Positions 26,160 through 37,400 of a stretch of 64,000 nucleotides of DNA are shown piece by piece. Source of the stretch: Marsupella aquatica (Eukaryota; Marchantiophyta); contig OZ316892.1 of NCBI GenBank assembly GCA_973895155.1, positions 29,512,001 to 29,576,000 on the forward strand. The letters run 5' to 3'. The stretch's first letter is position 1. Each line of letters opens with the position of its first letter. The notes below the pieces were generated by a model, which was not told where the DNA came from, made no database searches, and saw only the letters and a program-made list of their open reading frames with translations. Made by a program: the position numbers and the translations under genes.

Positions 26160-29100
26160 TCACAAACTTGTGTAGATGTTTTTAGGCACTAGGTCGAAGT
26201 CATCAGGCTCGTATCGGGGCCGATCTCTTCCAATCTGCAACAGCAGCCTTACTAAACTTTACTGGTACTGTTAAGTATGTAAAAACCACAAATAGCATTA
26301 CCTCACTTCTACGGTTAACATGAACTGCATGCATCGTGGACATTTATTTGATAATTAAATTTCGACTCATAGCCATGACGCAGCCCGGACCTCAAAAAAT
26401 GAATAATTCAACGTTATTCAAACAAATCTAATTTCTACCAATTTCAAACAAGAGCTGGCCAAAGGTTGTTATGTAATAAGAACATGATTTGAGCCAAGAT
26501 CAACATGCAAATAGAATGCTACTTCAAAGGATTGAACCCAAACAAATGGGCACATCTGCCCCACGGCTTGACCAAGAACGTTACAGAATACAAAGAACTG
26601 AGGGGTGAAAGGAGGACAATCTCACCTTCGTCAGATAGTTTTGATCACAAAGTACTTGTTCATCTACGGACGTGAGTTTTTTGGCCAGTTGTATGATACT
26701 GCAATCAATACAGTGCAGAGAAGTCAATGCTGCAAAGTTAAAACTTGACCACAAGTCCCAACACGCTTTCTCAGTCACTGTCGAAATGATCACAGTAGAC
26801 GGAGGGCAAACAAACGTGACTCGATTGTGATTAAACGTCAGCAAATGGTTCTCACTTGACAGATGTGACACTGGGTCCAAAAAAAGCTTATGGCACTTAC
26901 TGCTGAATTTCCGAATCAAGAAGGTTCGCCATTTTTCTGGTGTTGTATTGTTCAGGATCCTCGAGAAAGCTCACCATTCCATCTTTCTGATTTATGGTGG
27001 CAAAGATTTCCCCCTCTTGGATCTGCAAAGCATTTTGAATTGAAGCCCGTCACGAAGTAGAAAGAGTTTCAAGATTTAGGACTATATTTGAAATATACTT
27101 CTAATGATCATACCTCTAATGATTGATTGGAAGACCATGGACTAGTCTAAACACTAAGAAATGCTCTAACAAAACCAAAACAAAACAACAAGGCCGCACA
27201 CACTTAGATTTCTGTAGTTTCTAAATAAGAGAAAACCACTCGCCGTCCAAATCCATTTCAAGAATCGTATATCCAAAAATGTCAAAAGACGGCCAACCAT
27301 TTGAAGAATATGCAGTTCAGCTTCCTTTGGTCCGTTTAGTTGTACAGTCTCTGCAATATCTTGGAGGGAAAGTGTCAAGTATGTCTGCGTTAGCCGTTGA
27401 ATGTTCCGCTTGTAGAGAGATGATATAACTTGCTTTGCTAGTCCCAGATTGTTATCCTGTGATTTAACAACAAGTACAACTTCAGCTCCCAGTATTGCAA
27501 CAAATACTCCAGGTACATCAAATATGTTCGTTGCCCGTGAGTCTGGACACTCTTTAACAACAAGCTCAGAGAAATCGTACTGGTCATAAGCATACATTTT
27601 TGAACACGTCCTCGTGGGCGTTTATGCATCGTCTCACGTCCAATATATTTCGACTACTGTATAAGTTTGCGAGATCAAAATAGTCCTGCGCAAGAACAGG
27701 TACTTATGAGCATAGAGGTCTCGAACAAAGATGTCCTCTTTAAATTCAATCCTTTAGTTCCGTCCCGGAACAAAGCTACAAAATCTCCAAGGGTAGAGTA
27801 TTGACTTTCAAAACGCAGTCGGTTGTACCTGAGCACAAGACTTCATATTTCGTTGAACAACTGAAGGCGTGTATTTCGGAAACGGAGGAACCTGCATCAG
27901 GCAGAGAATTGCTGATGTTCAGATATTGAGGTTTTGTGGCGAACATCAGACATTGTAACTTTGGCAGACCCCTACATCTCTCACGTACAGAGCGCCATAT
28001 TTGAAGTCCACTCACAACTGACGCTAAGAACAAGCTTTGCGCGATAATAAAGTAAAAAATAAACGACCACATTGCCTCTCCTATCATCATACTATAAGCT
28101 CTTCTGGATATAATGATCAAAGCTCATCTTTTCTACGCAACTCTCTAGCAGTATGCTCAACGGTTCGATACTAACGTCCCTCAGTCATTGCTGGAAGCGC
28201 TGTGAAAGTCAGCTCGATGGTGAATATTCTACCTAGGTGATTCCAGGCAGACCGGCTTTGAAGACCAAGACAAAAGCATAACTCACAGGAAATTACCAAA
28301 TTTCTCACGACATTCCTAATCGGTTTTTTAGGCTTTAGGGCTTATTTATGAGAAGACTACAGACAACGGTTTACCGCTTCTCGCGCATTTTGGCAGTGAC
28401 AGGTCCCTGTACAATTCTAAGGAACAAGTGGCAAAAGGAGACTTGAAGAAATCTGAAGAAATCTACTCCTCTTGATGAAGACGTAAAAATTCTTAAAAGA
28501 CAACTCAATGTTTAAGAGGCTCGAGTAGCTTAACATTACGTCTTCAGTAACTTAAGGCAGAAATAAGGCGCAAAGGGCAAGGATTAGATGTGACGTACTA
28601 TAAATTCTTTGAAAACTACAAGGCTCCAAGTGCCGATCTTGTGACTATTCCGCACCTCAAGTATCTTGTCCAGAAGACAAAACATCATGATGATTTCAAA
28701 AAGAGATCAATCTAATCATTGTCCACTTCCGGAGAGCGGCTAGTACGGAAAGAAACCTCACCTGACCATTGTGAATTAGGCACACAAGTACAAATTTCTT
28801 GTAGGAGGCAATAGTTATAGCGTTGAGAACTATTGCGGGTGCTGTGATTGCCTGCTTGATCATGAACAATGACATAAAAATTAGGTGAAAACCCACCATT
28901 TCTGTACTCTTTTGAGATGGCCCGCAAATTGTGAGACCTTCACTAATTTGCAAGATACTGAATAATAATATGTATTTAGGCATCAAGTACACCTTCACCC
29001 ATTGGATACCACACTGAATTCGAAATCTACAGGACCTCTTTAAACTGTAGACATCAAGAGAGTCCAACCTATGTGACAATCTCTAGGTTCAAAGCAACCA

Positions 29101-31348
29101 CGTGGCATTCTCCTCAGTCCCCTCATTGTCGTTCGGCTACGTTTACACAAGTTAATGATTAGGGAAACAATAGAGGCAAGCTACCCACAAAGTTAAGTAC
29201 GGCTGGGAACCACCGCACAAAGTATGTGTATAAAGATACTTACTTGCTGCAATAACTCCAAAGCCTTTCCAAAACGTTTCAAACCAATACAGACCATTCC
29301 CCTGCACCAGAGCAAAGTTCATCAAATTTTAGCCACAATCATTTCTCCGACTTCCGACAACGATTTGGTCAGGCCAAGGGCAAATCCACCATATTCACAG
29401 GATGTTAATTTTGATATCGACGTAACCCACAGTTAAGTAAGTACACAACGGATTAATTAAAGAGAAGGGAAGATTCCGTCTTATGAGAAAATAATTTCTG
29501 GATGTTCCATTTGTCCGCAGCCAGGTAAGGTTACCCAGGAAGCTTTCTTGTCCTTCCCAAGAGTTTCCACCAAACACCGGTAGTCTGCAGACAAATTGAA
29601 TGAAAATTCGAGCTCATACGGTATTTACCGTACAGAACTGACGCAATTGGATATAACATCTACATGCTTAGATATCTCACCAATTTCATGAGTTGAGTTG
29701 GTGTCCGCATTAGGGTTACCTTACTTCTTGCCTACAAACCCTAAAGCCAACTTACCAAGCACAGAGCACCACCTGCCCTTCAGGAAACTCATACTACAGT
29801 CTTCACTGACCGTTTTCAGAAGGAAATCTATCGTGACCTGCTGGCCACAGACCCTGTGCCAGAGTAAAATAAAAACCTATGGACAGCAATGCAGCAAGAA
29901 GATCAAAGGAGCCTATAGTTTATATGTAAGCTGTTAGCATTGACTTGCCGGATATTGGCCAAACGAATGTAAATTGAAAGACAATTACTCAAACTCAGAA
30001 TGTTCCCCAAACGGCAGTTGAAGTTGTAAAATTCTTTCTGCCGCTATCAGTAGTACAATGAAGCCCTGGAATGTAGCTAGACGAATGCAAATTTGGATTT
30101 CAAAGGTTCTGAGGGTACCCATAATAGCAATACAGGAGGAAATCCCGGGGTGTAAGACCAGTCCTTTTCTGATCGATTTCAAAAATGTCTTCCTCCAAGA
30201 TTAGTAGGCCCGCCTTGTAAGTCTTCGCCAGTACACAGAGAAGGAGGTAATCAGCGTGGAGAGGGGTCAAATGCTCGGTGGAAGGCTGCAGCTTACGTAT
30301 GGCTGCCAAGAGTGGAAGAATAGCAGAGCTGGGCTGCACGATATGTATCGCCTGATCTTTCAATCTCCGACATATAACAATGACTGCAAATAAAACGATC
30401 CTTCATCAGCTAATGAATAAACGGACGTGGAATTCAAAAGCACAATTACGTACCAAGTACGAACAGAAGGCCATGTCAATCAATAAGCTCATAAAGATGA
30501 TAGAAACTACGGTTGATCCAGCCTGTCTACGAAATCTGCTATTCTTCAAATCGCCAGAGCAATATACATTTTTCAATGGAAAGTCGTATTTGATCTGCTG
30601 AACAAACACGTAAGAACGTCGACGCTAAACCGACAAAACTCCTCGCCTGGTCTGGTGTCAGAGATCCTGCCGAATGTGCTTCCCTGCGATGTCGTAAGCT
30701 TGACAAATTAGAAATGAACAATCCGGGACACAGAAAGCTTCTCGAATGAAACCCCGTTGAACAGACAGCAAATACACTAGAAAAAAAAGTCAGTCGCTTG
30801 CTCTCAGTCAAAATCATCACCAAAATCACTCAATATATGACTAATCCAAACACAGCACAGAAGGCAGTGAAACTATAATTCGAGAGGGTCATCAACCAAA
30901 GGAAAAAAGAAAAAGCAATTATCCAACAAAATAGTGGAAACCTAGAGAAATATCGAAAGGGAACACATGCACCCTCAACAAGGAGAGGACAGGAAGGAAA
31001 GCAGGAGCAATCCGGAGAAGGTGAAATTTCCGAATCCAAGTCGCAATCGAATGACGACCCGCTACTTAATGTGGCAGAAGACAAGCCAAGAGCCCAACGG
31101 ACTGACTATTGAAAACGAGGAGACGATGGGCACGATGCGCATTAGGGTGACGAGACAACTCACAGGAGGTAGAGATAGCCGAGAGAATGCTTGGCGGGAT
31201 CCAAGGCTGCCAGAGCGTAGGACAGCCGTGGCGCATGCGCTGATAACACATTGTCCGACTGCTTGAGTAAGCTCGCGAGGTGAGCGCAGTCATCCGGGTT
31301 CCCACTTAGTGCCTGCACCTGCGCAACTATTGCATCCAGAGAATCCAT
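26160..31348 (-). CDS. CSN3: COP9 signalosome complex subunit 3 (CSN3)
   Basis: CSN3 is a PCI-domain subunit of the nuclear/cytosolic CSN complex that removes NEDD8 from cullin-RING ligases. Eleven exons by eye (minus): 31348-31164, 30683-30568, 30383-30119, 29301-29244, 28851-28762, 27971-about 27912, 27685-27596, 27456-27298, 27022-26901, 26698-26626, 26234-26160. Phases agree at every join except the end of exon 6. The product is about 430 residues, the family's usual size. Landmarks are '[18 protein letters not shown]' at the start, 'DFLLYCYYG', '[15 protein letters not shown]', then '[20 protein letters not shown]' in the PCI domain, '[17 protein letters not shown]', and the tail '[13 protein letters not shown]'. 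Start chosen at MDSLDA to match plant CSN3; in-frame ATGs exist up to 31375. Exon 6 matches only weakly and lacks a GT donor. Confidence 0.9.
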
Positions 31349-31911
31349 ACTCTCCAGCTCGCCCGTCAGCATCAACCACTCTTCTTGCTAGAGTCCACCT
31401 GAGAGAAATAATTCCTCCTCGCTCGATAACAGAAGAGAACCTCCACAGTTCCCTGGCAAACAAACACCTCGTCGTCTCGCCGCTCACAAGAATTCCCGAA
31501 TTCCCGTCAACACTCACCACTCTGTTGCCCTTTGCGTGATCCCGTCGAGTACCCAGAAAAATTCTGGTGTCGATCAATCGAGCGAAGAGAAATCCGCGTA
31601 ATGGATCATCAGCCTCGTCCTACAGTTGACACAATGTACTGGACCTCTTGGTGTACTTTCTTCCTTGAATTCTGTCCTGAAAATTTGTTCATTGAAGACT
31701 TCAAAGCAAAAGAGATCAGGAGCAGAATTTTGATTGGGGACTAAACTCCAAAGAGGGGTTCCAGGTTTCGTGTGGGGTTAAGTTAACCCATCCCGCCAAG
31801 GAGACTATGGGGTGTAATCCATGGGGGTGGTCAGCCCGAGGGTTAGCGCATGTCCGAAGCGTAGCCGCCCCAAGTAGCAAAAATCCCTGTTCATGGCCAT
31901 CGTGAGGCTCC
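31349..31911. other. Region upstream of CSN3, no gene recognised
   Basis: Probably holds the CSN3 5' UTR and promoter. A 70-codon plus-strand frame at 31532-31744 has no recognised motif. Confidence 0.4.
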
Positions 31912-31914
31912 AAT

Positions 31915-32082
31915 AGGGCGTCTCAAACGTTGCACTGCTGCCTCTGGTCGCGGTCAGCAATGGAGTCTTGGGGAAAAAGTAGCGGACACAAAAATCCGTG
32001 TCCGCAAACTGCTGAACCGTAACCAAAACTGATAGTTTCGGGCGCCATTTTTTTCCCGCAACTCCAAGGTTTGAGACGCCCT
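31915..32082. mobile_element. Harbinger-type MITE, copy 1
   Basis: 168 bp bounded by perfect terminal repeats (AGGGCGTCTCAAAC at the left, its complement at 32069-32082) and a 3-bp target duplication AAT (31912-31914, 32083-32085). The first 14 bases equal the left end of the 5.4-kb Harbinger element at 39936, so that family probably mobilised it. No coding capacity. Confidence 0.8.
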
Positions 32083-32085
32083 AAT

Positions 32086-32252
32086 AGGGGAGTCTCAAAC
32101 CTCTGGGTTTTGGCTCAAGGTCAGAGTCACACAGGTTTTCCAGGAAGTAAAGTGGACTTGCAAAACCTTGTTCTACCACTTGTGACCACACTCCATAACT
32201 CACACTTTTGGACTAGGGATCTTTATGCGGCCCTTCAGGTTTTAGATGCCCT
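32086..32252. mobile_element. Harbinger-type MITE, copy 2, abutting copy 1
   Basis: 167 bp with more diverged ends (AGGGGAGTCTCAAACCT at the left; the right end reads AGGGCATCTAAAACCT on the minus strand). Flanked by AAT at 32083-32085, shared with the first MITE, and 32253-32255. Arrangement: AAT-MITE-AAT-MITE-AAT. Confidence 0.7.
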
Positions 32253-32449
32253 AATAGAGTGGCTGCAAATGCAAAACTCGCTGAAGTCCGCCGGTCATGC
32301 ATCAATTTGACCACCATCCCCAAACCCTTCCACAAGTTTGCTAAATAGTCGCAAAACTCAACTACCCTACATCTTAGCTCCAGCATCATTGCCCTACTTA
32401 CTAGCAAAGCTTGGGACACTCTATCTGTTGACCTACTTACTAACAATGG

Positions 32450-32781
32450 TGTTAAGGATTGCTCTTAGTCTTGTGACTCAAAGGTTACGGCACTTAGGCT
32501 AACCACAATTAGGGTCTTAGCTGAGGTTAGGTTAGTCGTGTGTGACCTTGTATATACCAGGGCTAGTGTAAGCCGCTGGTGAGTGGTGCTTACTCATTGT
32601 AACGGAGCAACTTGAGGAAGAGGGAGAGCATGTGTGTTCGTTTACTCTTGAAGTAAAGCTTGAGTGTTCGTGTGGACGTAGCCTTGGAGAAGAGGTGAAC
32701 CACGTAGAGATCGTGTCGACTACGTGTGCTTGGAATAAGTCATGGTTGTATGGTCGTTGCGAATGATGTCTTAGTTCAACA
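32450..32781 (+). mobile_element. Solo LTR with 5-bp target-site duplication
   Basis: 332 bp starting TGTTAAGG and ending TTCAACA, flanked by direct repeats aatgg (32445-32449 and 32782-32786). A TATA-like 'tgtatatacc' lies near 32550, as in an LTR promoter. No second LTR or internal region is present, as expected after LTR-LTR recombination. Orientation follows the TATA-like site. Confidence 0.65.
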
Positions 32782-33949
32782 AATGGTCTCGGGATCCAAG
32801 ATCAAGGCGGGTTACTTATCATTGAGGTTGGTTGCTTGTGCATACAATAGGGGGCGTTCAGCGACAGTTGTGTAGAGGACCAAACCTCAAACATGAAACT
32901 GTGATACCATTTGTAAGAAACCATCGCCTCATATTAGATAGCAAATCCTGAATATAAGAGCACACTCAATCAGATGCTACACCAACGACACACCACAAGT
33001 GGAGAAACTCCTGAAAGATCCATAGCTTATGAGAGTACATGTGAAAAATGCGGGAGAGAATGTTCTCCCTTCAACCTATACTCCCAAGTGGGCTGAGATG
33101 TGTAAGTCTAAACTAAGCTGATTTTATTGTAATATAATCAAGGGTTAATTAACCCTACTAAGGCCAAACTAACTGAAGTAAACTCAAGTCAATTCCTAAT
33201 ACTTTTTGTCCTATGTGGAGGGAGAAGGGGCTTGCTGAATTTTTGGGAGGTGAAGGAGCTTGGGAGACGTGTCAGGGAGTACAACCTTTGAAGGTCAGCA
33301 ACAAGAAGATGCTTCAGAGGGGCCATGTTGAGGATTCAGAAGTTCACAACTAGGTCGTGCAGGAAATAATGACGCAGGTTCTGGAGACTTGACAACAAGG
33401 TGCTTGCCATAGATTTTATATCTGCCGTCAAAATCATAAACTCCCACAATGCGAACTTAGACCTAGGGCTAGGTTCCATGGGGCTAGGAGTGAGGAGTAC
33501 ACATATGTGCAGGACAGAATGTTTAAGCCAATCAGAATTGCAGCTTTTCTAAGGACTAAGGAATGTACAAATAGTAGGGAGTATGATTTTCCATCAAACT
33601 CCCTCTTGAACTTCAAGGGTACCCCCTGGTGCTGTATACTAATAGTACCAGGCCTTTTCATTGGCTTCTATGTCAAAACTCCTACATTAAAATATTGTGT
33701 ATACCTTGGGCATATGATATATTTGGGCCCCGAGGGGTGTGATCTTACTCCCTCCCCCTGGCCCATGGAACCTAGCCCCTAGAGTCCCATCCAACAACTC
33801 ATCCTACCAGAACTCCAACTGTCAGGTTGCAAATATCAGAATTTTGTATGGCCATCAAGTCAATTATTTTTGGCCTTGAAAGCCAAAAATAGACCCATCC
33901 AGCATAGGATAGATGTTCTAGTTTAGAATATGCACCATTGTAGGGTAGT

Positions 33950-34140
33950 CCACAAGGGATCCAACAGGGACACTCACCAGGAAGGAGAGAGGGTTGAACC
34001 AAGGCCCAGCCAGAGGTTCACGAGAAACAAGACTCCCACCACTATACCCTGCCCACACCACACCCCTTGTGTGTGGAGGGGGGAATTACACCTGGGACCT
34101 CTTCCTCTAAGCTCATCCTCGAGGTGTGTGGAAGGGAGGA
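33950..34140 (-). mobile_element. SINE copy, same family as 12906
   Basis: The minus strand reads 'gaggtcccagg', then 'cccccctccacacac', then 'ctctctccttcctggtg' and 'ggatccc' in the order and spacing of the 12.9-kb SINE. A second partial head ('caggtcccatgttcaatcc', minus) follows at about 34130-34175, so two copies may be nested or one head duplicated. Ends and TSD not resolved. Confidence 0.6.
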
Positions 34141-34186
34141 TTGAACATGGGACCTGCCATTCTAGGCTCGTAAATCCTGTCAGGAG

Positions 34187-34440
34187 AAGAGGTTACCGGT
34201 GTGTAACCATTTCTGCAGGGGCCTCCTATAATCATAATCTGGTGTCCTGAAAAGTTGAGCCGGTAACCTCTTTCCGGGCAGGAGTTACGTACCCTAATGC
34301 AGGGCTGGGGTTATAGTGTAACCCGCTCCCGGAATATTCAAAGAAGCTTCCCGGCTGCCGCCAGTCAATTTCTTTTCATATTCCGGACGCAAGGTTACAG
34401 CCTAGTAACCCTTCCCCCAGACCTGCATTACCCTATACAT
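34187..34440. repeat. Paired inverted repeats (fold-back DNA)
   Basis: Arms 'agaggttaccgg' (about 34188) and 'ccggtaacctct' (about 34259) face each other. A second pair, 'ccctaatgcagg' (about 34292) and 'cctgcattaccc' (about 34422), follows. It lies just 3' of the ankyrin gene and could be a MITE relic or the gene's 3' structure. Confidence 0.5.
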
Positions 34441-34468
34441 CCCCTGGCCAACTAACCAAAACCACTAG

Positions 34469-37400
34469 TCAAGCCATTTCCCAACCATCCTTTGCATTTG
34501 CCTTTGCAAACTCCTCGTTCATCATCTTCACCATCCCTATTCCCCCTACTCTCGCTGCCTCCATCACAGGCGTGCGCCCGGTTTTATTGCCCGCCCAAAT
34601 ATCCGCCCCGCCTTCAATCAGTCGTCTGACTATCTCCTCCTGTCTGTTGCACACCGCAAGTAACAGCGGCGTCCATCCATGGATACTGCTTTTCGCCTCC
34701 ACATTCGCTCCTCTTCTTAGCAAGCACTCGGTGGCAGCAAGGTGTCGCTCAGCCGCGCGCATCAGTGGAGTGAAGTTGCCTTCGTCTTTAGAATCGAATT
34801 TCTGGCTCGGTGCCTCAATGTTCGCGCCGTGGTCCAAGAGCAGCTCAATCATCTCCACTCCTCCGTAGAAAGCCGCTTCCGTCAAACTCGTCCAGTCGTC
34901 TTTGTTACCCGCTTCGATGTATGCCCCTTTCTCAAGAAGCACCCGTGCCACGGCCACTCTTTGGGCCCATGCGGCTTTGCAGAGCGGCGTGTAACCACTC
35001 TTATCGGGGATGTTAGGATCTGCACCGGCGGAAAGTAGAAGGGACGCTATTTCGTCGAATCCGTTCCATGCTGCTACTTCGAGTGGAGTCCAGCCTTCGA
35101 TCTCTTGGGTGGATGGGTTCGCACCCGCGGCGAGAAGCTGGGAGACTATGGCGGTGTGGCCGGTTTTGGCTGCGAGGTAGAGTGGGGTGGCGAGGCCATG
35201 GTCTTGACTGTCGATAGCTGTGCCGCGAGACAGGAGGAGGGCGACGATTTCAGGGTAGCCGAGATAGCATGCTTCTGTTAATGCGCTCCAACCGTGTCTG
35301 TTTTGGGCATTGATATCTGCGCCTTTGTCGAGGATGAGTTTCACGTCATCGACATAGCCGTCCATTGCTGCTCGATTTAGGGGCGTGTATAGAAAGCAGT
35401 CTCTGGCATGGATGTCTGCACCGCTGTTGAGGAGCAGTCGTGCGATTTCCCAATGACGTTGCCAGAGAGCCTCACACAGAGCAGTGTGCCCTATATGCTT
35501 CGACTTGGTTTCCATGTTTGCTCCGGCCGCGATCATCAGCTGTACCACCTCTATTTGGCGGTGAACGACTCCAAGCAGAAGTGGTGTCCAGCCTTCATCA
35601 CCAACGCGAGCCTCTTTGTCAGCCCCGTGCTTCAGGAGCAGCTTGACAACTTCTATTCGGCCATTTTGACATGCTCCCATCAAGGCTGTGTATTGGTGTC
35701 CGTTTCGTGCCTCTACGTTTGCTCCCTGTTCGAGAAGACGGCCCACCGCTTCAGCATTACCAGCCCAGGCTGCGAAGCCAAGAGCTGTATCGTTCTTTTC
35801 CGGATTCCTATCCTCGAGGGAGTGGCCAAACCTTAGCATCCATGATATAATGAAGTCATCTTTGGCGTAGTCCAGCGCAGTCTTCCCTTTGTCGTCTTCA
35901 ACACGTTTATCAGCTCCTTCAGAAAGCAAGAAGCGAACAAGAGGCTCCCGTAACTGTATCGAAGCGCAATGCAAGGGCGTTTGGCCATTATTATCATCCG
36001 CGTTCAGCTTTGCACCCCCTCGGCGAAGATATTTTGCCAAGTCAAGATTGCCACAAGATGCTGCAACATGCATGGCTGTTTGACCATGTTCGTTGAGTGA
36101 ATTAATCATATGCGGGTTTATGCGAAGGAAGCCTCGAAGGCTCGGCATGTTCCCTTCCGCTGCTAGCTGATGTATCGATTGAGCTTCCCCGTTAAAACCA
36201 GTAGACGCTGTCTCAGGTTTGTTCTACCCTCGCATCCACAACAACAATTAGTTTTAACCAATTCATTTGTTTGAGTTTCTTGAATGGAGAAACTTCAGGA
36301 AAACTACAAATGAATCCACGCACTCTCATTCCAAAAGACTTGAACACCTTCATACTGATACTCTTACAAATGTTGCAAGGTAGGGTATTCATAGAACAAA
36401 ACGCAAGTATCAGCTCAGGACAAAGGAATGTTGCTTCGACCAACTTGGGATTTACCTGTTTTTGAGATTTATTCGTGCCTCTCATCCTCAAATAAAAACT
36501 TGTGACAGTCCTGAGCATCTCTTTGACGTCTTGTAATGGAGTATCAATACCCTGAATTTGCTCCGGGACATACTGCAAATTTCTGGGGCAAGGATCTTCC
36601 TGAAATTTCAACAACAATGTCCTGAGCAACTCTTAGACCTGAGCATGACAATGGAGGTTTGGACAAAAGGTAACAACTCTTAGACCTGAGCATGACAATG
36701 GAGGTTTGGACAAAAGGTAACAGTCTAAGTAGGCAATAGATGGAAATGTCAAACTTCAAGTGGATGGACATATAATAATCTGAACATATAAAACAGCCTT
36801 TTGGTTTAGGGTTTAGGGTGGACGAAATCTACCTTCGCGCTGTCGATTGCGTTGTGAAGGAGTCCTGTGACAGCATTGAATCTTCGTGAGGTTTTAGAGG
36901 GTGGTTTCGATATGGAGAAGTGGTCTGCTGTCTCCACATTCAACTCTCCTTCCCTGGCAGATGCTTCTGGGACTACAACAATATCTCTAAACACACCCTG
37001 CCAACAAACCAAGGACAGTCCGCTTGGTAATTGAGAAAGTTGAGACGATTCCTTGAGAAGGTTCAGACGATTCCGTCAGACCGATCTACATGTGTGAGCA
37101 AGCCAACGAAAGAAAATTCTATCTGTAGATTTGACAGGCGCTTTGCATACAGAGAAAAAATTTCATATTGCGAAAAAGGATAATTCCACAAAATAAATCA
37201 AATCAGATAACTGCTCCACTGAACAAGCTAAGCATTGTAGTTTTGAGTGTATGAACTACTAGCAAGCTCATCGTTTCATGGATCAAATGATTGTCGGACT
37301 TCATGCAATAGACTAATTCCATTTTGTTAAACAGAAGGAAAGATAGATCGGCAACAATCAGATGAGGAGGAAATTGAATTTGTACCGATTGTACTGAACG

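Larger units (their letters stand above)
32787..34468. other. Left part of a segmental duplication, non-coding
   Basis: From about 33220 this region matches 61690-62830 in order: 'gaaggagcttgggagacgtg'-like text, 'acctagggctaggttc', 'tgtgtataccttgg', 'ccatccaacaactcatcc', SINE sequence, then the ankyrin gene. No protein gene recognised. A 'gtgataccatttg' string near 32908 resembles a minus-strand copia primer site, but no LTR could be closed around it. Confidence 0.55.

Noticed and set aside
32787-33240. A second LTR in minus orientation next to the 'gtgataccat' string
   Set aside because: A primer-site-like string is present, but no matching TG...CA boundaries or second copy could be found.
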